DNA of 29,377 bases from an uncultured Clostridia bacterium (GTDB lineage: Bacteria; Bacillota; Clostridia; UMGS1810), in NCBI GenBank assembly GCA_934463165.1, contig CAKSJG010000029.1:1-29377 (forward strand), written 5' to 3'. The notes under the pieces are model-generated. The model saw only the letters and a program-made list of their open reading frames with translations. It was not told the origin of the DNA and did not search any database. Shown piece after piece: positions 14,734 to 23,546 of the stretch (the stretch's first letter is position 1; each line of letters begins with the position of its first letter). The position numbers and the translations under genes were made by a program.

Positions 14734-17700
14734 TTATTTTACTCTTGCGGTATATGTCCAGCTTCGACCATCTGGCAGGTTTTGAAAATCATCATATGAT
14801 TGAATATTTTGTGTTCCATTCCAAGGATCATTTGATACAACCAACGGAGAATGTCCTTTTGCTGAAGCATATCCAATACCGACTTTCCAATGACCACTTG
14901 ATGAATTTCTATACAATACACCAAACGGATCACCCGAATCAATTGTTTTTTCAATATTCATAAAACTTATCATACCCGGTTCTTGAACTTGTCGTTTATC
15001 AATACCTATATTCAATCGATCAGAGCTAACCCACTTAAATGGTTCATTATATGATATCGGATATCCCCAAAAATATTCAATATTTGCACGAGTGTAGGAT
15101 GCTATACTTTGCGTTCTATCTATATTATCATTCAAATAGTATGATGCTATCATTGCCTGTGATGTTGCCCAACACAATTGATTATTATCACCATTAGGAT
15201 AAGTATTCTTTTGACAATATAGAGGAACTCCTAAAATCGTTCCACTAACATCCCCATTAATATCTAAATTTCGAATGTTTTCAGCCAAATCATGTAATTC
15301 ATTCATCCTATTTAATGCTTGAGATGCCATTTCCGGATTGCTTTCAGAGTAATTCATATAATTACTGTTTGCCTCTGACCACATATCACCATAATATTTT
15401 GTATAACTTTGCGCCCCTACTGATAATTTTTCATCTCCATTCATCCATAATCCAAGAGGGTCAATACCATTCACCGGATTATTCGCGCAATACGCATACC
15501 AATTAATACCGTCCATTGCCGGGTCAATTGTTGTAAAGCAGCCTATTGACGGATCGTAATATCTGTTGCGAAGATATACAAAACCTGTTTCTTCATCAAC
15601 ATATTCACCGCAATATTTAAACGGATTTTCGGTATCTGTTGTACTTGTGATTTCCATATTGCCGAATGCGTCATATTCATATACGTCCGTCTGTCCGTTT
15701 GAATTTGTCCTTGCAATGACATTGCCGTGGACATCATGATGATAGTATTCAAATTCTCCGTCATTCTTTTTGCTTGCTATAAGCTCAAGCCCGCGGATAT
15801 ACACATATGTGTCGCTGCCCTTTTTCTCATAAACAATGTCTGAACCGTCATATACATGTGACGTTGTTACTCCGTTTGTTGTTTTGCTCTGGCGGAGGTT
15901 ATCTCCGTTATATGCATATGTTGTGGTGACACCGCCTATTGACGAAGTTATCATTCGGTTAAATGCATCATAGGTGTAATCATATTGTTTGAATGTTCCC
16001 CAATCATAATCATAGTATAAATGATCTTCAATATTGCCATTGTTATCCCTTCCGCATTCTTCCGCTCTTGTTCCGAATCTAAATACTTCGGGGTTACCTG
16101 TACCCATTGTTCTGTTTGAAAAAGCTCCCCACGGTGTATAATCATAGTTGTATCTTAATGATTCATTTGTTGATAAGTCCGTATATTTGTCATATTTACG
16201 CTCCTGCATTCCGTCGTAGGCATATTCCATTTTATACTTATTGCCGTAAACTTCTTCGAGTAATTCATCCGCATCATCATATTTATACATACGCATATCC
16301 TCAGCGCATGTTCCCTCCGATTTTTTATTACCGTCAAGATAATATGTTGTTGTGTATGTTTTCGTTGTCTCTCCTATGGTGTCTGTCAGCGTTATCGGCA
16401 TGTTGCCTTGGTTATATGTATATTCTGCTATGACATTGCCGTTTACGCTTTTTTGCGTAAGATTCCCATTTATGTCATATGAATATTCGGCTGAAATTCC
16501 CGTGTCTGTTACGGATGTAAGCCTGTTTAAGTTATCATATGCATACGATGTATTAATTTTTTGTACACCGCCGTCGGCAAGGGTGAATGTCGCCTTATTG
16601 CCGCTTATGTCATAAGTGTATGTCTTTAATATATCGCCTTTTGTCTCCGTAAGAAGATTTCCGTATTGATCCGTGGTGTATGTTGTTGTTCCCGTGGGAT
16701 CCGTCATCGAAATACGCTGACCGAGATCGTTATATGTATATGTCGCTTTGTTCGTTCCGGTATTTTTATCATACACTCTCGTTATATTGCCGAGAATATC
16801 GTATTCGTATCCGACGGAGTTCCCGTTTGCTACGGTTTCCGAAAGCTTATTGCCCGTCAGATCATAGGTATACGTTGTGTCATATGCGGAATAGCCCGAC
16901 ATATGAATTACTCTGCCGAATCTGTCATATTCATAGTCAACATATCTGCAGCCCGACGGCTTTGTGGCATATGTGATGCTGTTATCTTTTAGTGATTTAA
17001 GAACATGAATCATATTGCCCTTTGAATTGTATTCATAGCGCGTATACCTTGCCGAATAGGAGGAATCTGCTATGCCGTTATCGGTGCACGTAAGGCGGTT
17101 CATGCTGTCATATGTATATTGCATTGTTTTAAAGCGATCCGCTTCACCTGCCGCATTCTTCTTTGTCATTTCTTTTATCACATTTCCGTTGGAATCGTAA
17201 TATGTTTTCTTAAGAGCGGTTTCGGCTCCGTCAAACGGTGAAGAAATTTTTATCTTTCTTCCTGCACTGTCATACTCATAGGTTGTCGCATTGCCCTTAA
17301 AATCAGTAACGGATGTATTTCTGCCTGCCATGTCGTATTCATATGTCATGGTGTTACCCATGGGATTTGTATATGTAAGGACATTCCCGGCATGATTATA
17401 TGTGTAGCTTTCTGTGCTTCCGTTGGGAAAAGTTGAACCGGTCTTATTGCCTACATAGTCATAAGTATTCGTTGTTGTTTTTAAAACGGTATTACCGTCT
17501 TTATATGTTTCTTCAATGAGTTTATCAAGATAGTTATATTTATTAATCTTTTTAACCTTAGCAGTATTGCCGTTATAGTATGTTGTATCAACTTCATAGA
17601 GCGGTCTGCCGTCGGAATCTCTTGTATGGATATGGTTATACGCAATATATCTTTTTTGATTATCTTCCATATCATAAACTTTTTCTCCGATTATATTATC

Positions 17701-20154
17701 TCTTTTGTCATATGTGTATTCGGAATATGCAAAATCAGCATCGGATATATATTTTTTATATCTCTTTAATCTGTGTTTAAAATCATATTCGCGCCCGTCA
17801 AGCGGCATTGTCCAACTTCCGTCAATAGCAATTGTTGTGTCGGCATTTCCCCACGGGTCATAATATACCTTAATTTTATATCCGAGCTCATCGGTTGAAA
17901 TTACATAATTTTCAACAGAGTTATACTCATATGATTTTGTTGATTCGTCCGCATTTGTAACCGTGAGAGGGCGGTTTAACCTGTCATATGTGCTTATCTG
18001 TATGTTTCCGTTACCGTCGCAAGATTCAACCGTGTTTCCGTACGGATCGGTTATTGTGTAGGCAACAATATCCGGAAGTACGTTTCCGTCCGCATCCTTG
18101 AGACATGTTTGCGTTACGGTTGTCTTTTTGGAGCAATCCGGCAGATATTCGTGTGTATAGTTTGTAACCGCGGTATCGGTATCGTTAATATATTTTGTTT
18201 CACTTGTCACATTACCGTATGAGTCATAAGTAAACGTACTTCTTGATTTCAAAACATCATTTTCATAAACCTTAGTTTCGGCAATTGACTTTTCATCCTC
18301 CGTAAGTGTATTAACTGTTTTTATAACCGTATTTGCGTCTTTATCGGTTTCAACCGTAAGAGGTATGTTGTATTTTCCGTAAGTATATCTTGTTTCTGTG
18401 TCACCGGCAGTTTGTTTTGACATGCGGTGTTTATTATCATATCTTGAAACAGTAGACAGCGTTCCGCCGTCCGTATGATCCTGACGCGATACCGGTGCAT
18501 CAAAGCATGCGCAACTATATGTGTATGTATCTGTGGTATCTGTTTCGGATGAAGTAAGCTGACCGGACACATTAAAGTTATATGTATATGCTTTTTCGCT
18601 TGTTTCCGCATCGGCGGATACATATATTTCCTTTTTCGAACCGTTCACATATTTAACGGTATTCTTACTCTTTTGCCAAAAATTAAAAGTCTTTTTATTA
18701 TATATATTTTCGTTATATTCTTCAAAATAGCTTTTTGCGGGAGATATGTGGTTAATAAGGCTGCTCAAGCTTGTAGTATATGTATACCTCTGTTTCATTC
18801 CCGTATTATGCTCAACCGTATCTATATAATTGCCTATAAGCATTCGTATATCCGTTGCGCCGACAGGAGCATACAATAAATCCTCCCTTGCAAGGTACTG
18901 CACCATTGTATATTTCACACAGCTGTCGGAATCCGACGGTGAATCTCCGCTTTGTTTTTTAAACGTATACGTTGCAATATCATCGCATTTAAAGAAATCG
19001 TCGGGGTCATCGGGCGAGGTTATTCTTTCATTTTCATAGCTTATAACAGTCTCCGTAACACCGTTATATGTGCGCGTTATTCCGCTTGTGCTCACCGAAA
19101 ATTCTTCTCCGCTGTCAAGAGTATATTTTGCTCCGTTTGCAGGATCATAAAGCGCTGTATTACCGTATCTGTCTGAAACAGCTTTTAAACGGAATGACGT
19201 TGTTGTTGTCATTTCGGTATAATATTTTATACCGTCACCCGACTCTATAATAAAGTTATATTCAAATCCTTTAGGATGTTCAACCGTTTCATAAACATTA
19301 TTGGGATTAACAAAGCTCATGGTATAGTCACGTTCAAATTCGGATATATCACTCGTTCTGCATTTATATGTATCGTCATCCTGCTTTCTGAATGTGAATT
19401 CAAGATTGCATACTTTTCCGTTAATATCCTGAAATGTTATTACGGAATAACGGTCGCCGTCATCCACACCGTTATCGTTAAGGCAGAACCCCGGTTTTTT
19501 TATTGTCCAGCCGTTACCCATGTCAATCTGGTGTGCCGACTCCGTTATTGAATCGCGTTTGTAAGTTATATAGCGATCGCGTGTTATTATAACGTGACCG
19601 CGTGCTTTATTGAGAGTATACGTATATGCTCCGCGGTAATGTTCCAAACCGGGATACGTATAATACGGATCGCTGTATCTCGTTGTTTCGTAAGCGTCAC
19701 GATAATCTCTGCCTATGAAAAAATTGGGAGCTTCAAAAGCTTCAAATTCATTATGAAATCCGACAAGGACATCAGTGTCATCCTTTGAGCAAGTGTAATA
19801 ATATCCGACCATTTCGGGGGCAGGTCTTTTCTTGCTGTATTCGGTTTCCCCTATAGTTCCTACAGAAATGCTTGTATTATAGCTTCTGATAATCGGAATC
19901 TGAAGATTACCTCTGCCGTTTATGGTATAATCCGTTTCGCTAAACATTACCTCACCGCGCGACATATCGACATTGTCATCCGACGATCCGACAGTCGGCG
20001 CAAGAAGCCCGTCGCCGTATGCAAGACCCTTACCGTCATAAAATGAATCATCAAGATACTGTGATGTCGAAGCATATGCCGATATACAACTTGCTGTTAT
20101 TATTATAACAAAGAAAACAGAAATTTTCAATATATTTTTTATAGATTTAATCAT
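14734..20154 (-). CDS. Secreted Rhs/YD-repeat protein with papain-like C-terminal tip
   Basis: This 1806-residue protein is a candidate Gram-positive polymorphic toxin. A signal peptide covers about residues 1-28. An N-terminal region follows with the VDMSRGEVMFSETDYTI segment typical of Rhs starts. YD repeats (YEYDSAGR, YTYDSMNRL, YEYDILGN and many more) extend from about 540 to 1490. The conserved core end (CGEYVDEETGFVYLRNRYYD) leads to DPLG at 1565-1568. The last 238 residues are the variable tip, carrying a papain-like triad: C1661 in NQLCWATSQAM, H1755 in GHWKVGIG and D1776 (or N1775) in VSNDPWNG, as in C39/C70-like cysteine proteases. The tip is expected to be released after DPLG by Rhs self-cleavage. 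The ATG overlaps the stop of the upstream gene by 4 bases. Wall-associated peptidase function in place of a toxin remains possible. Confidence 0.9.
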   Translation of the reverse strand: MIKSIKNILKISVFFVIIITASCISAYASTSQYLDDSFYDGKGLAYGDGLLAPTVGSSDDNVDMSRGEVMFSETDYTINGRGNLQIPIIRSYNTSISVGTIGETEYSKKRPAPEMVGYYYTCSKDDTDVLVGFHNEFEAFEAPNFFIGRDYRDAYETTRYSDPYYTYPGLEHYRGAYTYTLNKARGHVIITRDRYITYKRDSITESAHQIDMGNGWTIKKPGFCLNDNGVDDGDRYSVITFQDINGKVCNLEFTFRKQDDDTYKCRTSDISEFERDYTMSFVNPNNVYETVEHPKGFEYNFIIESGDGIKYYTEMTTTTSFRLKAVSDRYGNTALYDPANGAKYTLDSGEEFSVSTSGITRTYNGVTETVISYENERITSPDDPDDFFKCDDIATYTFKKQSGDSPSDSDSCVKYTMVQYLAREDLLYAPVGATDIRMLIGNYIDTVEHNTGMKQRYTYTTSLSSLINHISPAKSYFEEYNENIYNKKTFNFWQKSKNTVKYVNGSKKEIYVSADAETSEKAYTYNFNVSGQLTSSETDTTDTYTYSCACFDAPVSRQDHTDGGTLSTVSRYDNKHRMSKQTAGDTETRYTYGKYNIPLTVETDKDANTVIKTVNTLTEDEKSIAETKVYENDVLKSRSTFTYDSYGNVTSETKYINDTDTAVTNYTHEYLPDCSKKTTVTQTCLKDADGNVLPDIVAYTITDPYGNTVESCDGNGNIQISTYDRLNRPLTVTNADESTKSYEYNSVENYVISTDELGYKIKVYYDPWGNADTTIAIDGSWTMPLDGREYDFKHRLKRYKKYISDADFAYSEYTYDKRDNIIGEKVYDMEDNQKRYIAYNHIHTRDSDGRPLYEVDTTYYNGNTAKVKKINKYNYLDKLIEETYKDGNTVLKTTTNTYDYVGNKTGSTFPNGSTESYTYNHAGNVLTYTNPMGNTMTYEYDMAGRNTSVTDFKGNATTYEYDSAGRKIKISSPFDGAETALKKTYYDSNGNVIKEMTKKNAAGEADRFKTMQYTYDSMNRLTCTDNGIADSSYSARYTRYEYNSKGNMIHVLKSLKDNSITYATKPSGCRYVDYEYDRFGRVIHMSGYSAYDTTYTYDLTGNKLSETVANGNSVGYEYDILGNITRVYDKNTGTNKATYTYNDLGQRISMTDPTGTTTYTTDQYGNLLTETKGDILKTYTYDISGNKATFTLADGGVQKINTSYAYDNLNRLTSVTDTGISAEYSYDINGNLTQKSVNGNVIAEYTYNQGNMPITLTDTIGETTKTYTTTYYLDGNKKSEGTCAEDMRMYKYDDADELLEEVYGNKYKMEYAYDGMQERKYDKYTDLSTNESLRYNYDYTPWGAFSNRTMGTGNPEVFRFGTRAEECGRDNNGNIEDHLYYDYDWGTFKQYDYTYDAFNRMITSSIGGVTTTYAYNGDNLRQSKTTNGVTTSHVYDGSDIVYEKKGSDTYVYIRGLELIASKKNDGEFEYYHHDVHGNVIARTNSNGQTDVYEYDAFGNMEITSTTDTENPFKYCGEYVDEETGFVYLRNRYYDPSIGCFTTIDPAMDGINWYAYCANNPVNGIDPLGLWMNGDEKLSVGAQSYTKYYGDMWSEANSNYMNYSESNPEMASQALNRMNELHDLAENIRNLDINGDVSGTILGVPLYCQKNTYPNGDNNQLCWATSQAMIASYYLNDNIDRTQSIASYTRANIEYFWGYPISYNEPFKWVSSDRLNIGIDKRQVQEPGMISFMNIEKTIDSGDPFGVLYRNSSSGHWKVGIGYASAKGHSPLVVSNDPWNGTQNIQSYDDFQNLPDGRSWTYTARVK

Positions 20155-21287
20155 TGAATTTCATCCCCCTTTCGGATCGACTTTAAAAGCGGAATAAGAT
20201 TACCTTCATCCCCTTCAAAATACATTGACGCGATCATTATTTCACGCGGTGAATATCCGCGCGCGTCAAGCTCATCAAACGTCTGCTCTCTCAAGCCGTT
20301 TTCAACTGCGGCATTCAGGTTGTCGCTGTAGTATGTGTTATATTCGTCATAATCCATATATGATGCGGGCAGCCCAAGGTTCTTAAGAGTTTCATTTACG
20401 GAATCAACAAGCTTCTCATCATATGCTTCCCTCATGGAGCGGATTGCTTCTTCGGCATCATCAACCTTTACGCTTGCAATATCTATATCCGCACCCGTGC
20501 GCGCTATCATAGCCGAAAGCTCATATGCCGTCATGGGAGATACGGCATTTTCATCTGCCGACACTGCATTTACCGTTTCAACCGCAATATCCGCTTTTAT
20601 ATTATCTGCCGACTGCACCGACACTGCGGTCGGTGTGATATCCTGCCATGATGCACCGTCCTTTTTTGCATCCAGTATTTCGCTTATGGTCATTTCTCCG
20701 CCGCGGCAAAGGATGTTTGCATAGCGAATATCTTCATATGTCAGACCGGAATCAAGATATCTGTTTATATCTTCTCTATTTAAAACCCCATGACGGGATT
20801 TTGTAACCTCGTTATATGCATCCTCTATCCAGTATTTACCGAAATAACTGTCTTCCAAAGCGCATATGTCTTCGATTATTGAAAAATCCTCGGATGTTGT
20901 AAGATAAAAATCATACACGGATGATATTGTTGCCACCGTTGTGCCTTTATCAATTATTCTGTTTACAGTTTGAATTTCGGAATCGGTAAGTTTGTTTTTC
21001 GTCATAAAATATATGTATGATTCAATTTCGATATATTGCTCATATGTGAGATCTGACATGTTAAACCCCGAAACATATTCACTCACGGCATCAATCGATT
21101 CGGCAATGTTATCGGTTAAAACGTCCGACATGCTCACGGCTTCTGCCGCATCCGATGAAGCAATATATTCGCTCCCTCCTCCGTCACCGGTAAATATGCC
21201 GCCGCGAACCGCAAGCGCAACCGCAGATGCAGCAAAAACTACCGATGAACATAACACAACAAACTTCATTCTTTTGTTCATTTTCAT
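20151..21287 (-). CDS. Exported helical protein translationally coupled to rhs
   Basis: This 378-residue protein has one hydrophobic N-terminal segment (about 9-28), a signal peptide or anchor, then a mostly helical soluble part. Several stretches follow a helix-turn pattern of the kind [LF]-[ST]-x-x-[DE]-I-x-x-A, such as LTYEDIRYANILC, MTISEILDAKKDGASWQDI and YSPREIMIASMYF. They look like degenerate repeats of a module seen in uncharacterised Firmicutes proteins. No enzyme motif is visible. Its TGA overlaps the rhs ATG by four bases, so the two are made together. GGAGAGGAAAG precedes the ATG. A role in export, folding or surface attachment of the Rhs protein is inference from the coupling. 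Confidence 0.8.
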   Translation of the reverse strand: MKMNKRMKFVVLCSSVVFAASAVALAVRGGIFTGDGGGSEYIASSDAAEAVSMSDVLTDNIAESIDAVSEYVSGFNMSDLTYEQYIEIESYIYFMTKNKLTDSEIQTVNRIIDKGTTVATISSVYDFYLTTSEDFSIIEDICALEDSYFGKYWIEDAYNEVTKSRHGVLNREDINRYLDSGLTYEDIRYANILCRGGEMTISEILDAKKDGASWQDITPTAVSVQSADNIKADIAVETVNAVSADENAVSPMTAYELSAMIARTGADIDIASVKVDDAEEAIRSMREAYDEKLVDSVNETLKNLGLPASYMDYDEYNTYYSDNLNAAVENGLREQTFDELDARGYSPREIMIASMYFEGDEGNLIPLLKSIRKGDEIQ

Positions 21288-21380
21288 CTTCTTTCCTCTC
21301 CTGTTACTTAAAATTTTATATCAATCGCGCCAAAGCATAACCGGCGCAAATTAATATCATTTATTTTGTCCTACATATAT

Positions 21381-21410
21381 ATAATAGCAAAATTCCGGAT
21401 TTTTCTTCAA
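21381..21410 (-). promoter_or_regulatory. Predicted promoter of the Rhs operon
   Basis: On the minus strand TTGAAG (21405-21410) and TATTAT (21381-21386) are 18 bases apart, with a start expected near 21374 and a leader of about 87 bases. The surrounding 80-90 bp are recognisably homologous to 9881-9965 upstream of the M13 peptidase. Confidence 0.55.
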
Positions 21411-21540
21411 AAATCCCAAAACTTTTTTGAAGTTTATTGAAAACGTACAAATCCTAATGGAATTTTTTGCCAAAACATCCAAAGAACAATTATCCATCCC
21501 CCAAAACAATCGTAATATATTTTCAAATAAAAATCAAGCT

Positions 21541-21576
21541 TTTGTGATAAAATGCAGGTTTTTGTGACAACTTGCA
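21541..21576 (-). repeat. Paired 16-bp direct repeats upstream of the Rhs operon
   Basis: TTTGTGATAAAATGCA (21541-21556) and TTTGTGACAACTTGCA (21561-21576) are 20 bases apart and match the pair at 9834-9869. Here they lie about 130 bp upstream of the predicted promoter. They are a candidate activator site. The remaining parts of 21288-21800 hold no gene that I can support. Confidence 0.6.
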
Positions 21577-21799
21577 TTTTTTTACACGAATATTAATTAT
21601 TATATCATAAAATTTTAAGAAAACCGTCACACAGCGTAAACGACATTCTAATCGACGAAACAGGTAATTTATTTTATTAATATTGCAAAAAAGTAAGGTG
21701 AAATACAAATTACTTGAACTTTTGACGTAAAAATATTAAATATATTTTGTTTAAATAAGATTACCGAAATGTTAAATTTTTATTTCAAACCGTTTTTTA

Positions 21800-21828
21800 T
21801 AGACAAATCTAAATAATTGTGATATAAT
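21800..21828 (+). promoter_or_regulatory. Sigma-A promoter of the CAP-domain gene
   Basis: TAGACA (21800-21805) and TATAAT (21823-21828) are separated by 17 bases. The expected start is near 21835, which gives a leader of about 40 bases containing AGGAG before the ATG at 21875. Confidence 0.75.
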
Positions 21829-21874
21829 TTATATACATTAAAATTTATCAAATTCAGACAGGAGATGTATTCTT

Positions 21875-22897
21875 ATGAAAAAATATCTAAGCATTCTTCT
21901 TTCGTTAATCATGATTTTATCCGCATTCAGCGCTTTTGCGGACGGCGGCATCAGTCTTTCGGTAAACGGAAAAACAATCGATACCGGCGCGGTATTTCCC
22001 GAAATTAAAGACGGCAGAACAATGGTTCCGTTCCGTCCGATATTTGAAGCACTGAACGCTAAAGTCGAATGGAGCCAGGCAACCAAAAAAGCTTATGCAA
22101 TTATAGGCACGACAACCGTTATGCTCACAATTGATTCCACAATGATGATCGTAACAAAAATTGATGACAGCGGCAACGCGTCTACCGTTTTTAAAACACT
22201 TGACAGCAACGAAAAGCCCTACATATCGAATTCAAGCACGTTTGTTCCCGTAAGAGCGATATGCGATGCAATAGGCGCAAGTGTTGCATGGGATGATAAT
22301 GCAAAATGCGTTGTTATAAAAACCGCCGACTACAAAGGCGAACCGGCAGACACAAGCATCGGCGACAATAACAAAACCGACACCGACAAAAAGCCGGAAT
22401 CGGACGGCAATAAAAACAATTATGCAAACACAGGCACTTCAACCGGAAGCGATTCAACATATACGCCGACAATTGATGATAACCCTGCTTATTACACCAA
22501 ACCCGAGACTGCCGAAGACAAGTCAAAGGCAGTTGCGGAGCTGATTAACAAGGAGCGCACGGCAAGCGGGCTGAGCGAGCTTATCTATGATGATAACATT
22601 GCGTATCTTGCTTATATGCACTCGGAAGATATGGCGGAAAACGGTTTTCTTGACCATACGTCATCGGAGGGGCTGACGCTTGACCAAAGAGTTGAAAACT
22701 TCGGAATTCCTTTCACATCCATTGCCGAAAACATCGGATCGGGATTTTCGTCGGCAAGCGAGGTTGTAAAGAGCTGGCTTAACTCTCAGCTTCACTGTGA
22801 CAACATAATGAACCCCGAATTCACAAGAATCGGTGTGGGATATTATGAAGGCGGAGACAACGGCAACTACTGGACACTTATACTTATATCGGATTGA
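21875..22897 (+). CDS. Secreted CAP (SCP/PR-1) domain protein with copper amine oxidase N-terminal-like domain
   Basis: This 340-residue protein starts with a signal peptide ending near AFADG (about 23). A copper-amine-oxidase-N-like domain covers about 25-150 (DGRTMVPFRPIFEALNAKV and FVPVRAICDAIGASV). A low-complexity linker rich in T, D, N and S follows (150-215). The C-terminal CAP domain from about 218 carries the family marks: ELINKERTASGL, the histidine of LAYMHSEDMAENGFLDH, ENIGSGF, and SWLNSQLHCDNIMNPEFTRIGVG. It resembles the YkwD-type bacterial CAP proteins, which are secreted and of unclear enzymatic function. AGGAG lies 10 bases before the ATG. It is transcribed alone, divergent from the Rhs operon. 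Confidence 0.92.
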   Translation: MKKYLSILLSLIMILSAFSAFADGGISLSVNGKTIDTGAVFPEIKDGRTMVPFRPIFEALNAKVEWSQATKKAYAIIGTTTVMLTIDSTMMIVTKIDDSGNASTVFKTLDSNEKPYISNSSTFVPVRAICDAIGASVAWDDNAKCVVIKTADYKGEPADTSIGDNNKTDTDKKPESDGNKNNYANTGTSTGSDSTYTPTIDDNPAYYTKPETAEDKSKAVAELINKERTASGLSELIYDDNIAYLAYMHSEDMAENGFLDHTSSEGLTLDQRVENFGIPFTSIAENIGSGFSSASEVVKSWLNSQLHCDNIMNPEFTRIGVGYYEGGDNGNYWTLILISD

Positions 22898-22920
22898 TAT
22901 AACATTAATGCAGCAATGAG

Positions 22921-22961
22921 GCTGCCGCATACATGAAGGAAATCCCTTTATCTGCGGCAGC
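22921..22961 (+). terminator. Terminator-like hairpin after the CAP-domain gene
   Basis: A perfect 9-bp GC-rich stem GCTGCCGCA/TGCGGCAGC closes a 23-base loop and is followed by TTTAAATATATAA. It lies 24 bases after the stop. The T-run is short, so it is moderately supported. Confidence 0.65.
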
Positions 22962-22997
22962 TTTAAATATATAATTAAAAAAACGGAGGTTAAAACA

Positions 22998-23246
22998 GTG
23001 AAATACAATTATAAACCGTCGGGCGTATGCTCAAGAAACATTGAATTTGAAATCGAAGACGGAATCGTAAAAAACGTTGTGTTTACCGGGGGATGCTCCG
23101 GCAACACGCAGGGACTTGCAAAAATGTGCGAGGGAAGAAAAGCCGATGATGTGATAACGCTTCTTAAGGGTATAAAATGCGGATATAAATCCACATCCTG
23201 CCCCGATCAGCTTGCATGCGCGGTTATGAATGCCATGGGCAAATAA
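22998..23246 (+). CDS. TSCPD domain protein (TIGR03905-like)
   Basis: This 82-residue protein starts at GTG, 8 bases after GGAGG. It contains six cysteines, including SGVCS, TGGCSGN and the name-giving TSCPD segment near residue 70. The same domain occurs at the end of adenosylcobalamin-dependent ribonucleotide reductases, and it also exists as stand-alone proteins of this size. The function of the stand-alone form is unknown. The conserved cysteines suggest metal or iron-sulfur binding. It is the first gene of the hydF operon and is 16 bases from the next gene. Confidence 0.85.
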   Translation: MKYNYKPSGVCSRNIEFEIEDGIVKNVVFTGGCSGNTQGLAKMCEGRKADDVITLLKGIKCGYKSTSCPDQLACAVMNAMGK

Positions 23247-23262
23247 AGGGAGGTTGATTTAT

Positions 23263-23517
23263 ATGCAGACAAGAGTTGCAATAATCGGAATAATTGTGGA
23301 AAAAACCGATTCCGTTGAAACTTTAAATTCCGTGCTTCACGATTACGGAAGCTATATAATCGGAAGAATGGGACTGCCGTACAAACAAAAAAACATTCAC
23401 ATAATAAGCCTTGCAGTGGACGCTCCGCAGGATGTAATCAGCGCTCTCTCGGGCAAAATAGGCAAAATTGACGGAATAAGCGCAAAAACCGCATATTCAA
23501 ATATTATAAGCGAGTAA
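23263..23517 (+). CDS. TM1266-type iron-only hydrogenase system putative regulator
   Basis: This 84-residue protein has a ferredoxin-like ACT/NikR-C-type fold pattern: RVAIIGIIVEKTDSVETLN, then GSYIIGRMGLPYKQKNIHIISLAVDA. It matches the small family named after TM1266 that sits beside [FeFe]-hydrogenase maturation genes. The start is the ATG with GGGAGG 9 bases before it. An upstream in-frame start would overlap the previous gene. It has no DNA-binding domain of its own, so the regulatory role comes from the family name and context only. Confidence 0.88.
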   Translation: MQTRVAIIGIIVEKTDSVETLNSVLHDYGSYIIGRMGLPYKQKNIHIISLAVDAPQDVISALSGKIGKIDGISAKTAYSNIISE

Positions 23518-23546
23518 TAGCTAAAAATCAGGGGAGTGTGACACAA

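Noticed and set aside
14734..20154. Teneurin/TcC-like insecticidal toxin or plain wall protein WapA
   Set aside because: YD repeats alone do not distinguish these, but there are no TcB-type domains. The protein has a signal peptide and a variable tip after DPxG, which fits the Gram-positive Rhs/WapA polymorphic-toxin group best.
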